From Trebonia sp. (GTDB lineage Bacteria > Actinomycetota > Actinomycetes > Streptosporangiales > Streptosporangiaceae), in NCBI GenBank assembly GCA_030038035.1, contig JASHPP010000284.1:1-8666 (forward strand): a stretch of DNA of 8,666 nt, given 5' to 3'. A model generated the notes under the pieces. The model ran no database searches. It was not told where the DNA came from and saw only the letters and a list, made by a program, of their open reading frames with translations. How positions within the stretch are numbered: position 1 is the first letter of the stretch; the number at the start of each line of letters is the position of its first letter. This document shows positions 1-5,458 of this stretch, one piece after another. The position numbers and the translations under genes are program-made.

Positions 1-102
1 CGCGTCGTCGGCCTCGAACGCGGAGCCGAGCATCCGGTAGCAGTACCCCGTCAGCTCGCGGCGGTAGGTCTCAAGGTCTGCTTGGGTGGCCGTCCCGGAC
101 AT
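1..102 (-). CDS. ECF sigma-70 family RNA polymerase sigma factor, N-terminal fragment
   Basis: Only the first 34 codons are in the window; the gene continues past the left edge. The ATG at 102 (complement) opens MSGTATQADLETYRRELTGY, followed by CYRMLGSAFEADDA. The pattern YRRELTGYCYRMLGS-x-FEA-(E/D)DA is the start of sigma region 2 in SigG/SigJ-like ECF factors, where this stretch helps bind core RNA polymerase and continues into the -10 recognition helix. Such proteins replace the housekeeping sigma and direct polymerase to a small regulon; many of this subgroup carry a C-terminal SnoaL-like domain, which cannot be tested here. A weak GGTGGAG lies just upstream of the ATG. The family call rests on a short but characteristic stretch. 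Confidence 0.8.
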   Translation of the reverse strand, partial: MSGTATQADLETYRRELTGYCYRMLGSAFEADDA

Positions 103-151
103 GGCTCCACCATAAGCCCGGGGTCCGACATTCTTTATCCCGAACGGTCCC

Positions 152-168
152 GGCCGGCTCTCCCGGCC
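152..168 (-). terminator. Possible weak terminator hairpin after the XRE gene
   Basis: GGCCGG (152-157) and CCGGCC (163-168) form a 6-bp GC stem around a 5-base loop. It starts 22 bases beyond the stop of the XRE gene and lies ahead of the sigma-factor gene on the same strand. There is no T-run, which is usual for actinomycete terminators. The stem is short, so chance in GC-rich DNA is quite possible. Confidence 0.25.
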
Positions 169-189
169 AGCTCAGCTGCCAGCAGGTCG

Positions 190-528
190 CTAGCCCCCCG
201 CGGGGGACTCTTCGGCGCCCGCGCTGCCGGGGCTCGTGTAGGTGTCCTCGGCCTTGAGGGCGCGCAGCTCGATGCCGAAGCGCGCGTCCAGGGCCGTGGA
301 CAGCGCGGCCAGCGTGCGCAGCGTGAGGTTCTCCCCGCCGCCGAGGATCTGGCTGACCCGCCCGGGAGACACGCCCATGCGGCCCGCGAGGTCGGCCCTG
401 GTGAGGCCGCGCTCCCGCATGTACCAGTTGATCTCGTTCGTCAGGCGGGTGACGAGGGCGAGGAGTTCTTCGTCGATCTGCGTCTGCGCGGCCCGCTGCT
501 CGGGCGAAGCGCCTAGTCGCAAGCCCAT
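190..528 (-). CDS. XRE-family helix-turn-helix transcriptional regulator (antitoxin-like, orphan)
   Basis: A 112-residue protein with one Cro/C1-type HTH. Helix 1 lies near residues 24-40 (LALVTRLTNEINWYMRERGL), helix 2 near 43-51 (TRADLAGRM), the recognition helix near 54-63 (SPGRVSQILG), and a further helix at 68-80 (LTLRTLAALSTAL). The tail after residue 92 is Gly/Ser/Glu-rich and probably disordered. The ATG at 528 is preferred because GGAGG sits 5 bases upstream; an in-frame GTG at 540 would place that GGAGG inside the gene and has no ribosome site of its own. The layout resembles single-domain HTH antitoxins, but no toxin-like gene is adjacent: the next gene on the strand is a sigma factor. 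An operator-like dyad lies 64 bases upstream of the ATG, so autoregulation is plausible. Its target is unknown. Confidence 0.85.
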   Translation of the reverse strand: MGLRLGASPEQRAAQTQIDEELLALVTRLTNEINWYMRERGLTRADLAGRMGVSPGRVSQILGGGENLTLRTLAALSTALDARFGIELRALKAEDTYTSPGSAGAEESPAGG

Positions 529-591
529 CAGTGCCTCCACTTTGTCACGGCCAGACCCTGATGCGCCCGGACGGTGGTCAGCTGCCTGTAC

Positions 592-623
592 TTAGGTTTA
601 GCTAAACATATAGCTATGCCTAA
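592..623. promoter_or_regulatory. 32-bp symmetric operator-like element upstream of the XRE gene
   Basis: The element reads TTAGG-N2-TAGCTA-N6-TAGCTA-N2-CCTAA. Both halves are exact inverted copies over TTAGG/CCTAA and over the self-complementary TAGCTA blocks, whose centres are 12 bp apart. Within it, TTTAGCTAAA (597-606) and ATAGCTAT (610-617) are perfect palindromes. It is an AT-rich island in GC-rich DNA, 64-95 bases ahead of the XRE start, where a repressor would act. The simplest reading is a site for the XRE protein bound as two dimers. The left part also matches 14 of 19 bases of the actinobacterial DtxR/IdeR iron box as I remember it, so a metal-dependent repressor is an alternative. 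Confidence 0.6.
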
Positions 624-664
624 AGTCCGGCGCGTGCTAGGGCCAGACGGCCCGCCACCATGAT

Positions 665-681
665 CGTTATAGAAACGTTAT
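665..681. repeat. Direct repeat CGTTAT-N5-CGTTAT
   Basis: Two exact CGTTAT copies start 11 bp apart, about one helical turn, in an AT-richer patch of the divergent region. Tandem half-sites with 11-bp spacing are typical of OmpR/PhoB-type response regulators, but six-base units are short and no such regulator is encoded here. Confidence 0.3.
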
Positions 682-759
682 CCGAGCCAGCGGCGGCCGG
701 GCCCCGCGGGCACGATGGGGCGGCTGTGACTGTCGCGAGGCAATCCTCGATGCCGCTTA

Positions 760-788
760 TTGACGTAAAGGCGGCTAAAGCCTAGATA
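760..788 (+). promoter_or_regulatory. Sigma-70-like promoter of the membrane-protein gene
   Basis: TTGACG at 760-765 (5 of 6 to TTGACA) is followed by exactly 17 bases and TAGATA at 783-788, a fair match to the actinomycete -10 TAGRRT. Transcription would start near 795 and give a leader of about 75 bases before the ATG at 870. GGCGGC (770-775) and GCCGCC (800-805) flank the -10 as an inverted pair and may be coincidental. Confidence 0.55.
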
Positions 789-869
789 GGTAACTAATTG
801 CCGCCAACCACCCATTCCCCGGGAGGCGGCCGCCTGTACTGGCACAGGCGCACGGCGAGGGGGCGTGAC

Positions 870-1643
870 ATGACGAGCACGGTGCTTGGTGCTGTCGGGA
901 CATTTGCCCTGTCGCTGATCCTGGCCTGGGGATTCCTGCGGCTGCGCTGCCGCAGGGTCGGGCCCCCGTTCGGCCCGCGCGCCCGGTACTCGGCCCTATT
1001 CATCGTGGTGGCCACGGCCCTCGTGTCCGCGGGCGCCGGGCTGGTCGTCGTCGCGGCCAGCCACCACGACCACGCCGCCTATGTGGGGATCATCGTGCCG
1101 GCCGGGCTCTGGTTCGGGAAATTGCCCCCGCAACGCGACAGGGACCTGCTGCCCGGGACGCTGCCCGGCCTGCTGACGCTCCCGCTCAGCCGGCTGTACG
1201 ACCGGATGGGCGAGGACATGCAGGACTGGTGCGATGTCAGGCTCAGGGCGGCGGCTCCCAAGCCGCGGTGGATAGCGGACGCGGCGGTCTACTACCACAA
1301 CCAGGTGGCGGCTCGGCTCAAGGACGCCAAGCCGCTGGCGGACCTGGAATGCTGGCGCAATTCCATCATGCACAAGATCACTGTGGTGCGGATGATCAAC
1401 GTGGACACCGCCCCGGCCCGGCTGCAGGCGGCCATGCAGCTGCACCCGGCCACGCAGCACATCCGTGGCTACACTGATGAGGACCTAGCGCCGCTGGCCC
1501 GCCGGCTGGAGGCCGAGGCGCTGAACGAGCTGCACCTTTACCTCGCGTACGCGTACCGGCTCGGCTATCACAAGATGCTGATCTACCCGTTCCGGCCGTC
1601 CGCTCAGCGTGCCCCCGTCCAGCGTGCCGAGCCCACGGTCTAG
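870..1643 (+). CDS. Membrane protein of unknown function with three N-terminal TM segments
   Basis: A 257-residue protein. The ATG at 870 has GAGGGGG 7 bases upstream; an in-frame TTG at 798 would lie next to the predicted transcription start and has no ribosome site, so it was rejected. Hydrophobic segments near residues 4-24, 41-63 and 69-83 suggest three membrane spans. RLRCRRVGPPFGPRAR between the first two is basic, so that loop should be cytoplasmic, placing the long C-terminal part (about residues 85-257) outside if all three segments span, or inside if the weak third one does not. The C-terminal part is helical and charged, contains ECWRNSIMHKITVVRM (150-165) and a histidine/tyrosine-rich stretch LHLYLAYAYRLGYHKM (221-236), and ends in a disordered Arg/Pro/Ala tail. 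I recognise no family. It appears monocistronic, driven by the promoter at 760-788, and converges with the hydrolase gene. Confidence 0.75.
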   Translation: MTSTVLGAVGTFALSLILAWGFLRLRCRRVGPPFGPRARYSALFIVVATALVSAGAGLVVVAASHHDHAAYVGIIVPAGLWFGKLPPQRDRDLLPGTLPGLLTLPLSRLYDRMGEDMQDWCDVRLRAAAPKPRWIADAAVYYHNQVAARLKDAKPLADLECWRNSIMHKITVVRMINVDTAPARLQAAMQLHPATQHIRGYTDEDLAPLARRLEAEALNELHLYLAYAYRLGYHKMLIYPFRPSAQRAPVQRAEPTV

Positions 1644-1692
1644 CCCAGCCCAAGAGCAGCGACGCGAATTGCCCCGGCTTCCCCCGGCCGGT

Positions 1693-1818
1693 TCACTCCA
1701 GGACGTCCGCCAGCCGCCCCAGTTGTTCGAGCGCCTCCCGCAACTGGACGTATGCGGGCCGACCCGGAACCGACGGCCGGGAGCTTGCCCAGCTCGCGCG
1801 CGGGACAGCCTGGTCCCG
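1693..1818 (-). other. In-frame, coding-like extension after the hydrolase stop
   Basis: Directly after the hydrolase TAG (1821-1819) the same frame stays open for 41 codons and then ends in TGA at 1695-1693. Its last 22 codons translate to RPAYVQLREALEQLGRLADV followed by LE, with high GC3 and an amphipathic-helix pattern that looks like a genuine C-terminus. The hydrolase is already complete for its family at the TAG. This stretch may be the remnant of another gene, a lost fusion partner, a readthrough extension, or chance in GC-rich DNA. No start codon with a ribosome site was seen inside it. Confidence 0.3.
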
Positions 1819-1819
1819 C
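1800..1819 (-). terminator. Stem-loop abutting the hydrolase stop codon
   Basis: GCGGGAC (1800-1806) pairs perfectly with GTCCCGC (1813-1819), giving a 7-bp GC stem around a 6-base loop. On the minus strand it begins at the last base of the hydrolase TAG. It may be a short terminator without a T-run. Its position immediately 3' of a stop followed by an open in-frame extension also resembles the geometry of stop-readthrough elements. Confidence 0.35.
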
Positions 1820-2532
1820 TAGGTCAGTTCCAGCAGGAGCGCGGTCAGCTCCCCCGGCCGGTTGATCGGGATCAGGTGGTCGGAGTCGATCTCCCGGTAG
1901 CGCCAGGCCGGGTCGGTTTTTGCCCGGTCGGCAGCCCGCCAGAACGCGCTTGGCCGCGTGCCGGGCTCCGGCCGCGGCTCCTCGGTCGCCTTGACGTAGG
2001 TGCGGGTGAACGGGTAGTCCTCGAGCGGCTTGGGGAGCCGGACCGGCTCGGTGAAGCAGCCGACCGGGTGGGGAGAGCGGCGTACGGTGTACCAGGCGGC
2101 TTCGGCCGGGTCCCGCATCGGGCGGGACAGCGGGGGCACCAGCCAGTCGCTGCCCGGCCCGATCGCGCTCGCCGCGTAGCCGGCGCCGCTGAGGTCGTCC
2201 AGCGACTCGCCGTCGGCTGGCAGGAACGCGTCCAGGTACACCAGGTGGGCGACCCGGTCCGCGACGTGCTCCAGCGCCCCGGTGACCACCATGCCGCCGT
2301 AGGAGTAGCCGAGCAGCACGATGTCCCCCAGGTCCTCATAAAGGATCGTGTTCACCACGTCGGTGACGTGGGTGGTGAGGTTGACCTGGGGGCTTGCCAG
2401 GTGGGCGCGCTCGCCGATCCCGGTCAGGCTCGGCGTGAACACCTCGTGCCCGGCCGCGCGCAGCGGGCCGCGCACGAGGCGGAACCCGTACGAGCCGCCC
2501 CACGCCCCGTGCACCAGAACATAGGTCGTCAT
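1819..2532 (-). CDS. Alpha/beta hydrolase (esterase / hydroxynitrile-lyase-like branch)
   Basis: A 237-residue protein of usual length for small alpha/beta-fold esterases. It opens with the strand and oxyanion-hole motif YVLVHGAWGG (4-13). The nucleophile elbow is GYSYGG (75-80) with Ser77. The catalytic His is most likely His219 in DSDHLIPINRP, where relatives usually have GHD-x-M. The acid is less clear: Asp101 in YLDAFLP or a residue near TYVKATEEP (178-186) are candidates. The segment 183-196 is unusually Pro/Glu-rich. There is no signal peptide, so it should be cytoplasmic; the substrate cannot be deduced. The ATG at 2532 has no Shine-Dalgarno but lies 7 bases after a -10-like TAGCGT, suggesting a leaderless message. 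It converges with the membrane-protein gene and diverges from the secreted-protein gene. Confidence 0.88.
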   Translation of the reverse strand: MTTYVLVHGAWGGSYGFRLVRGPLRAAGHEVFTPSLTGIGERAHLASPQVNLTTHVTDVVNTILYEDLGDIVLLGYSYGGMVVTGALEHVADRVAHLVYLDAFLPADGESLDDLSGAGYAASAIGPGSDWLVPPLSRPMRDPAEAAWYTVRRSPHPVGCFTEPVRLPKPLEDYPFTRTYVKATEEPRPEPGTRPSAFWRAADRAKTDPAWRYREIDSDHLIPINRPGELTALLLELT

Positions 2533-2539
2533 GCCGCGG

Positions 2540-2569
2540 ACGCTAAACCCGCGGCCGCGGCCCGCGCAA
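2540..2569 (-). promoter_or_regulatory. Candidate leaderless promoter of the hydrolase gene
   Basis: On the minus strand TTGCGC (2569-2564), an 18-base spacer and TAGCGT (2545-2540) are followed after 7 bases by the ATG at 2532, so the predicted start of transcription falls on or next to the start codon. Leaderless messages are common in actinobacteria and would explain the absence of a Shine-Dalgarno sequence. Confidence 0.4.
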
Positions 2570-2630
2570 TGTGCGGGCGGCCCAAATCAAGGGGACCGGC
2601 CCGGTCACACTCCCCTAACCCAACCGCCGT

Positions 2631-2690
2631 TTTTGGCAGTGGGGCCCCCAGCGCCAGGCCTATTGCCGGCGGGGCCCCCACCGCCAAACC
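2631..2690. repeat. Two imperfect 30-bp tandem units with a GC-rich palindromic core
   Basis: GGGGCCCCCA-G-CGCCA at 2641-2656 recurs as GGGGCCCCCA-C-CGCCA at 2671-2686, exactly 30 bp later and identical in 15 of 16 bases. Extending to full units (2631-2660 and 2661-2690) gives about 23 of 30 matches. Each core is nearly self-complementary, and the second also pairs GGCGG with CCGCC. Function unknown: duplicated operator, terminator-like structure or replication slippage. Confidence 0.5.
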
Positions 2691-2850
2691 GTGCCCGTGG
2701 CAGCCGCGGCCGCAAGCCGTGTGCGTCCTCCTTCGTGACGGTTCAGGCGCCTAAATCTGGTGGTGCGTTCCGTGATGTCCCGCCGGGGCTTCCCCGCCGA
2801 TGCTTGCTGTGATGTCAACCGCCGCGGGGCGGGGTCCCGGGGCAGCACCC

Positions 2851-2858
2851 AAGGAGGA
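2851..2858 (+). promoter_or_regulatory. Strong ribosome binding site that fixes the secreted-protein start
   Basis: AAGGAGGA is an almost full complement of the 16S rRNA 3' end and lies 6 bases before the ATG at 2865. It rules out an open GTG about 100 bases further upstream and implies high translation. Confidence 0.8.
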
Positions 2859-2864
2859 TTACAC

Positions 2865-3413
2865 ATGCGTACGGGGTTCACGCGCACCAGCTTCACGGGG
2901 CGCAAGCGCGCGGCTTTTGCCGCCATGACGGGGGCGGCCGCGGCGGCCGTCGTGGGGCTGGCCGTCGCGGTCCCGGCCGTGGCCGCGCCGGTGGCGGCGC
3001 GTAGCGCGGCGGCCGTGTCCGGCACCGAGCACTTCCAGGCCATGACCACGTCGGGGACGGCGACCACGCAGGGTGTCATCGCCTACGGCGTCTTCACCGG
3101 CGCGGGCATCGATCACGAGGGCAACACGGTCGACACGTTCGTCTTCTCCGGCGGAACGTTCAAGGTGAAGCACTCAAGCGGCTCAGGGCCGGAAAGCTTC
3201 AACCAGAAGACATGCCTGCTGACGGGCGCGATTCACGGCACGTACACGGTCTACGGCGGCACCGGCGCGTACAAGGGGATCAGCGGCAGCGGCAAGTACA
3301 CGGTCACCGTCTTGGGCATCGCGGCCAAGTCCAAGGGCGTGTGCTCGATGACGGTGGCCCCTGTCGCCTGGCAGCAGGAAATCGCGGCGTCCGGCCCGGT
3401 CAAGCTGCCATAA
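2865..3413 (+). CDS. Secreted protein, probably allene-oxide-cyclase-barrel-like
   Basis: A 182-residue protein with a clear signal peptide: a basic n-region with GRKR (12-15), a long Ala/Val hydrophobic core, and an Ala-x-Ala cleavage site near residues 38-41 (PAVAAP). The mature part of about 140 residues begins near SGTEHFQAMTTSGTA and is rich in Gly, Thr and beta-strand patterns: GVIAYGVFTGAG, DTFVFSGGTFKVKH, HGTYTVYGGTGAYKGISGSG, KYTVTVLG. A ligand-type G-x-Y-x-G-I-x-G-S-G signature and alternating strands recall the small calycin-like barrel of allene oxide cyclase and dirigent proteins, which many actinomycetes secrete; this assignment is by pattern only. Two cysteines (in QKTCLL and KGVCSM) could form one disulfide. 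No catalytic residue can be named. It converges with the peroxidase gene and shares its terminator. Confidence 0.8.
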   Translation: MRTGFTRTSFTGRKRAAFAAMTGAAAAAVVGLAVAVPAVAAPVAARSAAAVSGTEHFQAMTTSGTATTQGVIAYGVFTGAGIDHEGNTVDTFVFSGGTFKVKHSSGSGPESFNQKTCLLTGAIHGTYTVYGGTGAYKGISGSGKYTVTVLGIAAKSKGVCSMTVAPVAWQQEIAASGPVKLP

Positions 3414-3446
3414 CCGCCGCCAGCTAACTCCCGGGAACCTCCCCGC

Positions 3447-3935
<489 letters not shown>

Positions 3936-3955
3936 GAGCCAACCGTACCGTCCGC

Positions 3956-3981
3956 GCGACCTGGCTCTCGAGCCAGGTCGC
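3956..3981. promoter_or_regulatory. 26-bp perfect hairpin in the peroxidase leader / divergent region
   Basis: GCGACCTGGCT (3956-3966) and AGCCAGGTCGC (3971-3981) form an 11-bp perfect stem with loop CTCG. It ends 20 bases before the peroxidase GTG and begins 2 bases upstream of the -35 of the divergent aminotransferase promoter. It could be an RNA structure in the peroxidase leader, an operator, or an insulator that stops antisense reading. Confidence 0.6.
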
Positions 3982-3983
3982 TC

Positions 3984-4012
3984 TTGCCCGCGACCCTCTC
4001 GACACTTAGACT
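3984..4012 (+). promoter_or_regulatory. Promoter of the aminotransferase gene
   Basis: TTGCCC (3984-3989), a 17-base spacer and TAGACT (4007-4012), a good actinomycete -10. Transcription should start near 4019, about 23 bases before the GTG. The TetR-type palindrome at 4009-4024 overlaps the -10 and the start point, which predicts repression by steric block. Confidence 0.65.
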
Positions 4013-4024
4013 GAACATTCAGTC
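4009..4024. promoter_or_regulatory. TetR-type operator, copy 1
   Basis: GACTGAACATTCAGTC has 7-bp perfect inverted arms (GACTGAA/TTCAGTC) around two central bases, a size and base pattern common for TetR-family repressors. It covers the -10 and start point of the aminotransferase promoter. A 15-of-16 copy lies at 5455-5470. No TetR gene is in the window. Confidence 0.75.
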
Positions 4025-4041
4025 AATGAGAGGATCGCGCG

Positions 4042-5433
4042 GTGCTTACCCAAGCCGACAGCAAGCTATCCGTCATCATCGCCGAACAAGAGGCGGTCTT
4101 CGTCCGCCGCCAGCCCGCCTCGGCGCGGCTGGCAGCCCTCGCCCGCGAGCACCTGGCCGGCGGCGTCACCTCGAGCTGGCAGATCACCCAGCCGCAGCCG
4201 GTATGGCTGAGCCACGGGGCCGGCTCCAAGGTCTACGACGCTGACGGCAACGAGTACGTCGACCTGCACGGCGGGTACGGCGCGGCGCTCGCCGGGCACG
4301 CGCACCCGGCGATCGTGCGCGCGGTCCGCGAGCAGGCTGGCCGCGGCACGCACTTCGCCCAGCCAACGCCGGACGCGATCGCGGTCGCCGCGGAGCTCGC
4401 GCGCCGCTTCGGCCTCCCGCGGTGGCGGTTCGCCAACTCCGGCACCGAGGCCACGATGGACGCCGTTCACCTGATGCGCTCCTATACCGGCCGGGACCTG
4501 ATCGTCAAGGTCGAGGGGTGCTACCACGGGCACCACGACTCGGTGCAGGTCTCGGTGATGCCGTCGGCCGACGAGGCAGGGCCGGCGAGCCGGCCGGCCT
4601 CGGTCCCGTCGAGCAGCGGCATCCCCGCCGCGATCACGGACCTGACCCTGGTCGCCGGTTTCAACGACCTCGGCCGCGTCGCCCGGCTGCTCGACGCCTA
4701 CCCGGGGCAGATCGCCGGCATGATCATCGAGCCGATCATGATGAACGCAGGCATCATCCCCCCGCTGCCCGGGTACCTGGCAGGCCTGCGCGACCTGCTG
4801 CACGCCCGCGGCGCGCTGCTCACCTTCGACGAGGTCAAAACCGGGCTGACCGTGGGACCTGGCGGGGTAACCGCGCTGAGCGGGGTGACGCCGGACCTCG
4901 TCTGCCTGGCCAAGTCGCTCGGCGGCGGCGTCGCCGTCGCCGCGATCGGCGGGACCGCCGAGGTGATGGAGCACGTCGCCAGCGGCGGCTACGAGATGGT
5001 CGGCACGTTCAACGGGAACCCGCTGGCCATGGCGGCGGCGCGCGCCATGTTGTGCGAGGTCGTGACCGAGGCCGCCTACGAGCACATCGAGGACCTGCGG
5101 GCCCGCGCCGTCGCGGGCATATCCCGCGCGATCGCCGACTACGGCCTGTCCGCGCACGTCGTGACGGCCGGCGCCAAGGGCTGCGTGGTGTTCTCACCCG
5201 ATCCGGTGCACGACTACCGCGGGTTCCTGGCCGCCGACGACTCGCTGAGCCATGCGCACTGGCTCTTCCAGCACAACGGCGGGGTCTTCCTCCCGCCGTG
5301 GGGGAAGATCGAGCAGTGGCTGATCTCGGTGCAGCATGGCGAGGCGGACATCGACCGGCTGGTGGCGAACTTCCGCAGGTTCGCCGACGCAATCCATTCT
5401 TTACAGATCTTTGCTGGCAAAACCTTGCCTTGA
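4042..5433 (+). CDS. Class III PLP-dependent aminotransferase (glutamate-1-semialdehyde aminomutase-like)
   Basis: A 463-residue fold-type I PLP enzyme. Seen in order: entry strand VYDADGNEYVDLHGGYGAAL (64-83), phosphate loop NSGTEA (132-137), cofactor-stacking GCYHGHHD (159-166), Asp263 in LTFDEVKTG contacting the pyridine nitrogen, the Schiff-base lysine Lys291 in LVCLAKSLGGG, and GTFNGNP (321-327). These fit the HemL/omega-aminotransferase group. A heme role is unlikely because it sits with an amine-type transporter rather than heme genes; transamination of an imported amine or amino acid is the better inference. The GTG at 4042 has GAGAGGA 7 bases upstream. The C-terminal tail after about residue 450 (HSLQIFAGKTLP) is AT-rich and contains a TTA leucine codon at 5401-5403, unlike the rest. 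Expression is likely repressed through the palindrome at 4009. Confidence 0.9.
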   Translation: MLTQADSKLSVIIAEQEAVFVRRQPASARLAALAREHLAGGVTSSWQITQPQPVWLSHGAGSKVYDADGNEYVDLHGGYGAALAGHAHPAIVRAVREQAGRGTHFAQPTPDAIAVAAELARRFGLPRWRFANSGTEATMDAVHLMRSYTGRDLIVKVEGCYHGHHDSVQVSVMPSADEAGPASRPASVPSSSGIPAAITDLTLVAGFNDLGRVARLLDAYPGQIAGMIIEPIMMNAGIIPPLPGYLAGLRDLLHARGALLTFDEVKTGLTVGPGGVTALSGVTPDLVCLAKSLGGGVAVAAIGGTAEVMEHVASGGYEMVGTFNGNPLAMAAARAMLCEVVTEAAYEHIEDLRARAVAGISRAIADYGLSAHVVTAGAKGCVVFSPDPVHDYRGFLAADDSLSHAHWLFQHNGGVFLPPWGKIEQWLISVQHGEADIDRLVANFRRFADAIHSLQIFAGKTLP

Positions 5434-5458
5434 CGCTCCACCGATAGTTCAATTGACG
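5430..5458 (+). promoter_or_regulatory. Candidate second promoter, driving the transporter genes
   Basis: TTGACG (5430-5435, overlapping the aminotransferase TGA), a 17-base spacer and a weak -10 TTGACG (5453-5458). The -10 alone is poor, but its distance to the operator copy is the same as at the first promoter: the palindrome begins at the third base of the -10 in both cases. That shared register is the main support. Confidence 0.45.

Larger units (their letters stand above)
529..869. other. Divergent intergenic region between the XRE gene and the membrane-protein gene
   Basis: This 341-base stretch has no convincing gene. From left to right it holds the XRE ribosome site, an AT-rich island with a 32-bp symmetric element (592-623), a direct repeat CGTTAT-N5-CGTTAT (665-681), a sigma-70-like promoter facing right (760-788), and the ribosome site of the next gene at 856-862. 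I see no second plausible small ORF. Confidence 0.6.
2533..2864. other. Divergent intergenic region between hydrolase and secreted-protein genes
   Basis: This 332-base stretch contains no gene I can support. It holds the hydrolase promoter (2540-2569) overlapping a small hairpin (GCCCGC 2560-2565 with GCGGGC 2573-2578), two GC-rich 30-bp repeat units (2631-2690), a short hairpin CGGGG-CTT-CCCCG (2784-2796), a direct repeat GTGATGTC (2772-2779, 2809-2816), and the strong ribosome site of the secreted-protein gene. No clear promoter for that gene was found. Confidence 0.55.

Noticed and set aside
529..540. GTG at 540 as start of the XRE gene
   Set aside because: The GGAGG that fits the ATG at 528 would be inside the coding region, and nothing suitable lies upstream of the GTG.
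798..869. TTG at 798 as start of the membrane protein
   Set aside because: It lies only about 3 bases from the predicted transcription start, has no ribosome site, and encodes a Pro/Arg-rich stretch ahead of an otherwise normal first TM segment.
996..1460. Minus-strand open frame over the membrane-protein gene
   Set aside because: Low-complexity His/Arg/Pro composition and no ribosome site. The plus-strand gene has promoter, ribosome site and TM segments.
1680..1863. 14-bp repeat TCCCCCGGCCGGTT at 1680-1693 and 1850-1863
   Set aside because: It could hint at a partial duplication of the hydrolase end, but the flanks do not align in any frame and the motif is dominated by CCGGCCGG, common in such GC-rich DNA.
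1609..2754. A 381-codon plus-strand open frame over the hydrolase
   Set aside because: It is the antisense shadow of the hydrolase, which has the nucleophile elbow, oxyanion motif and catalytic His.
2760..2864. Upstream extension of the secreted protein
   Set aside because: It would bury the near-perfect AAGGAGGA site and place about 35 residues before the signal peptide.
4066..5157. A 363-codon minus-strand open frame inside the aminotransferase
   Set aside because: GC-rich antisense shadow; the plus strand carries all the PLP motifs in order.
4042..5433. Aminotransferase as true HemL of heme synthesis
   Set aside because: The motifs fit the wider HemL-like group, but the transporter operon next door, the shared operator and the lack of heme genes argue for a catabolic or dedicated role.
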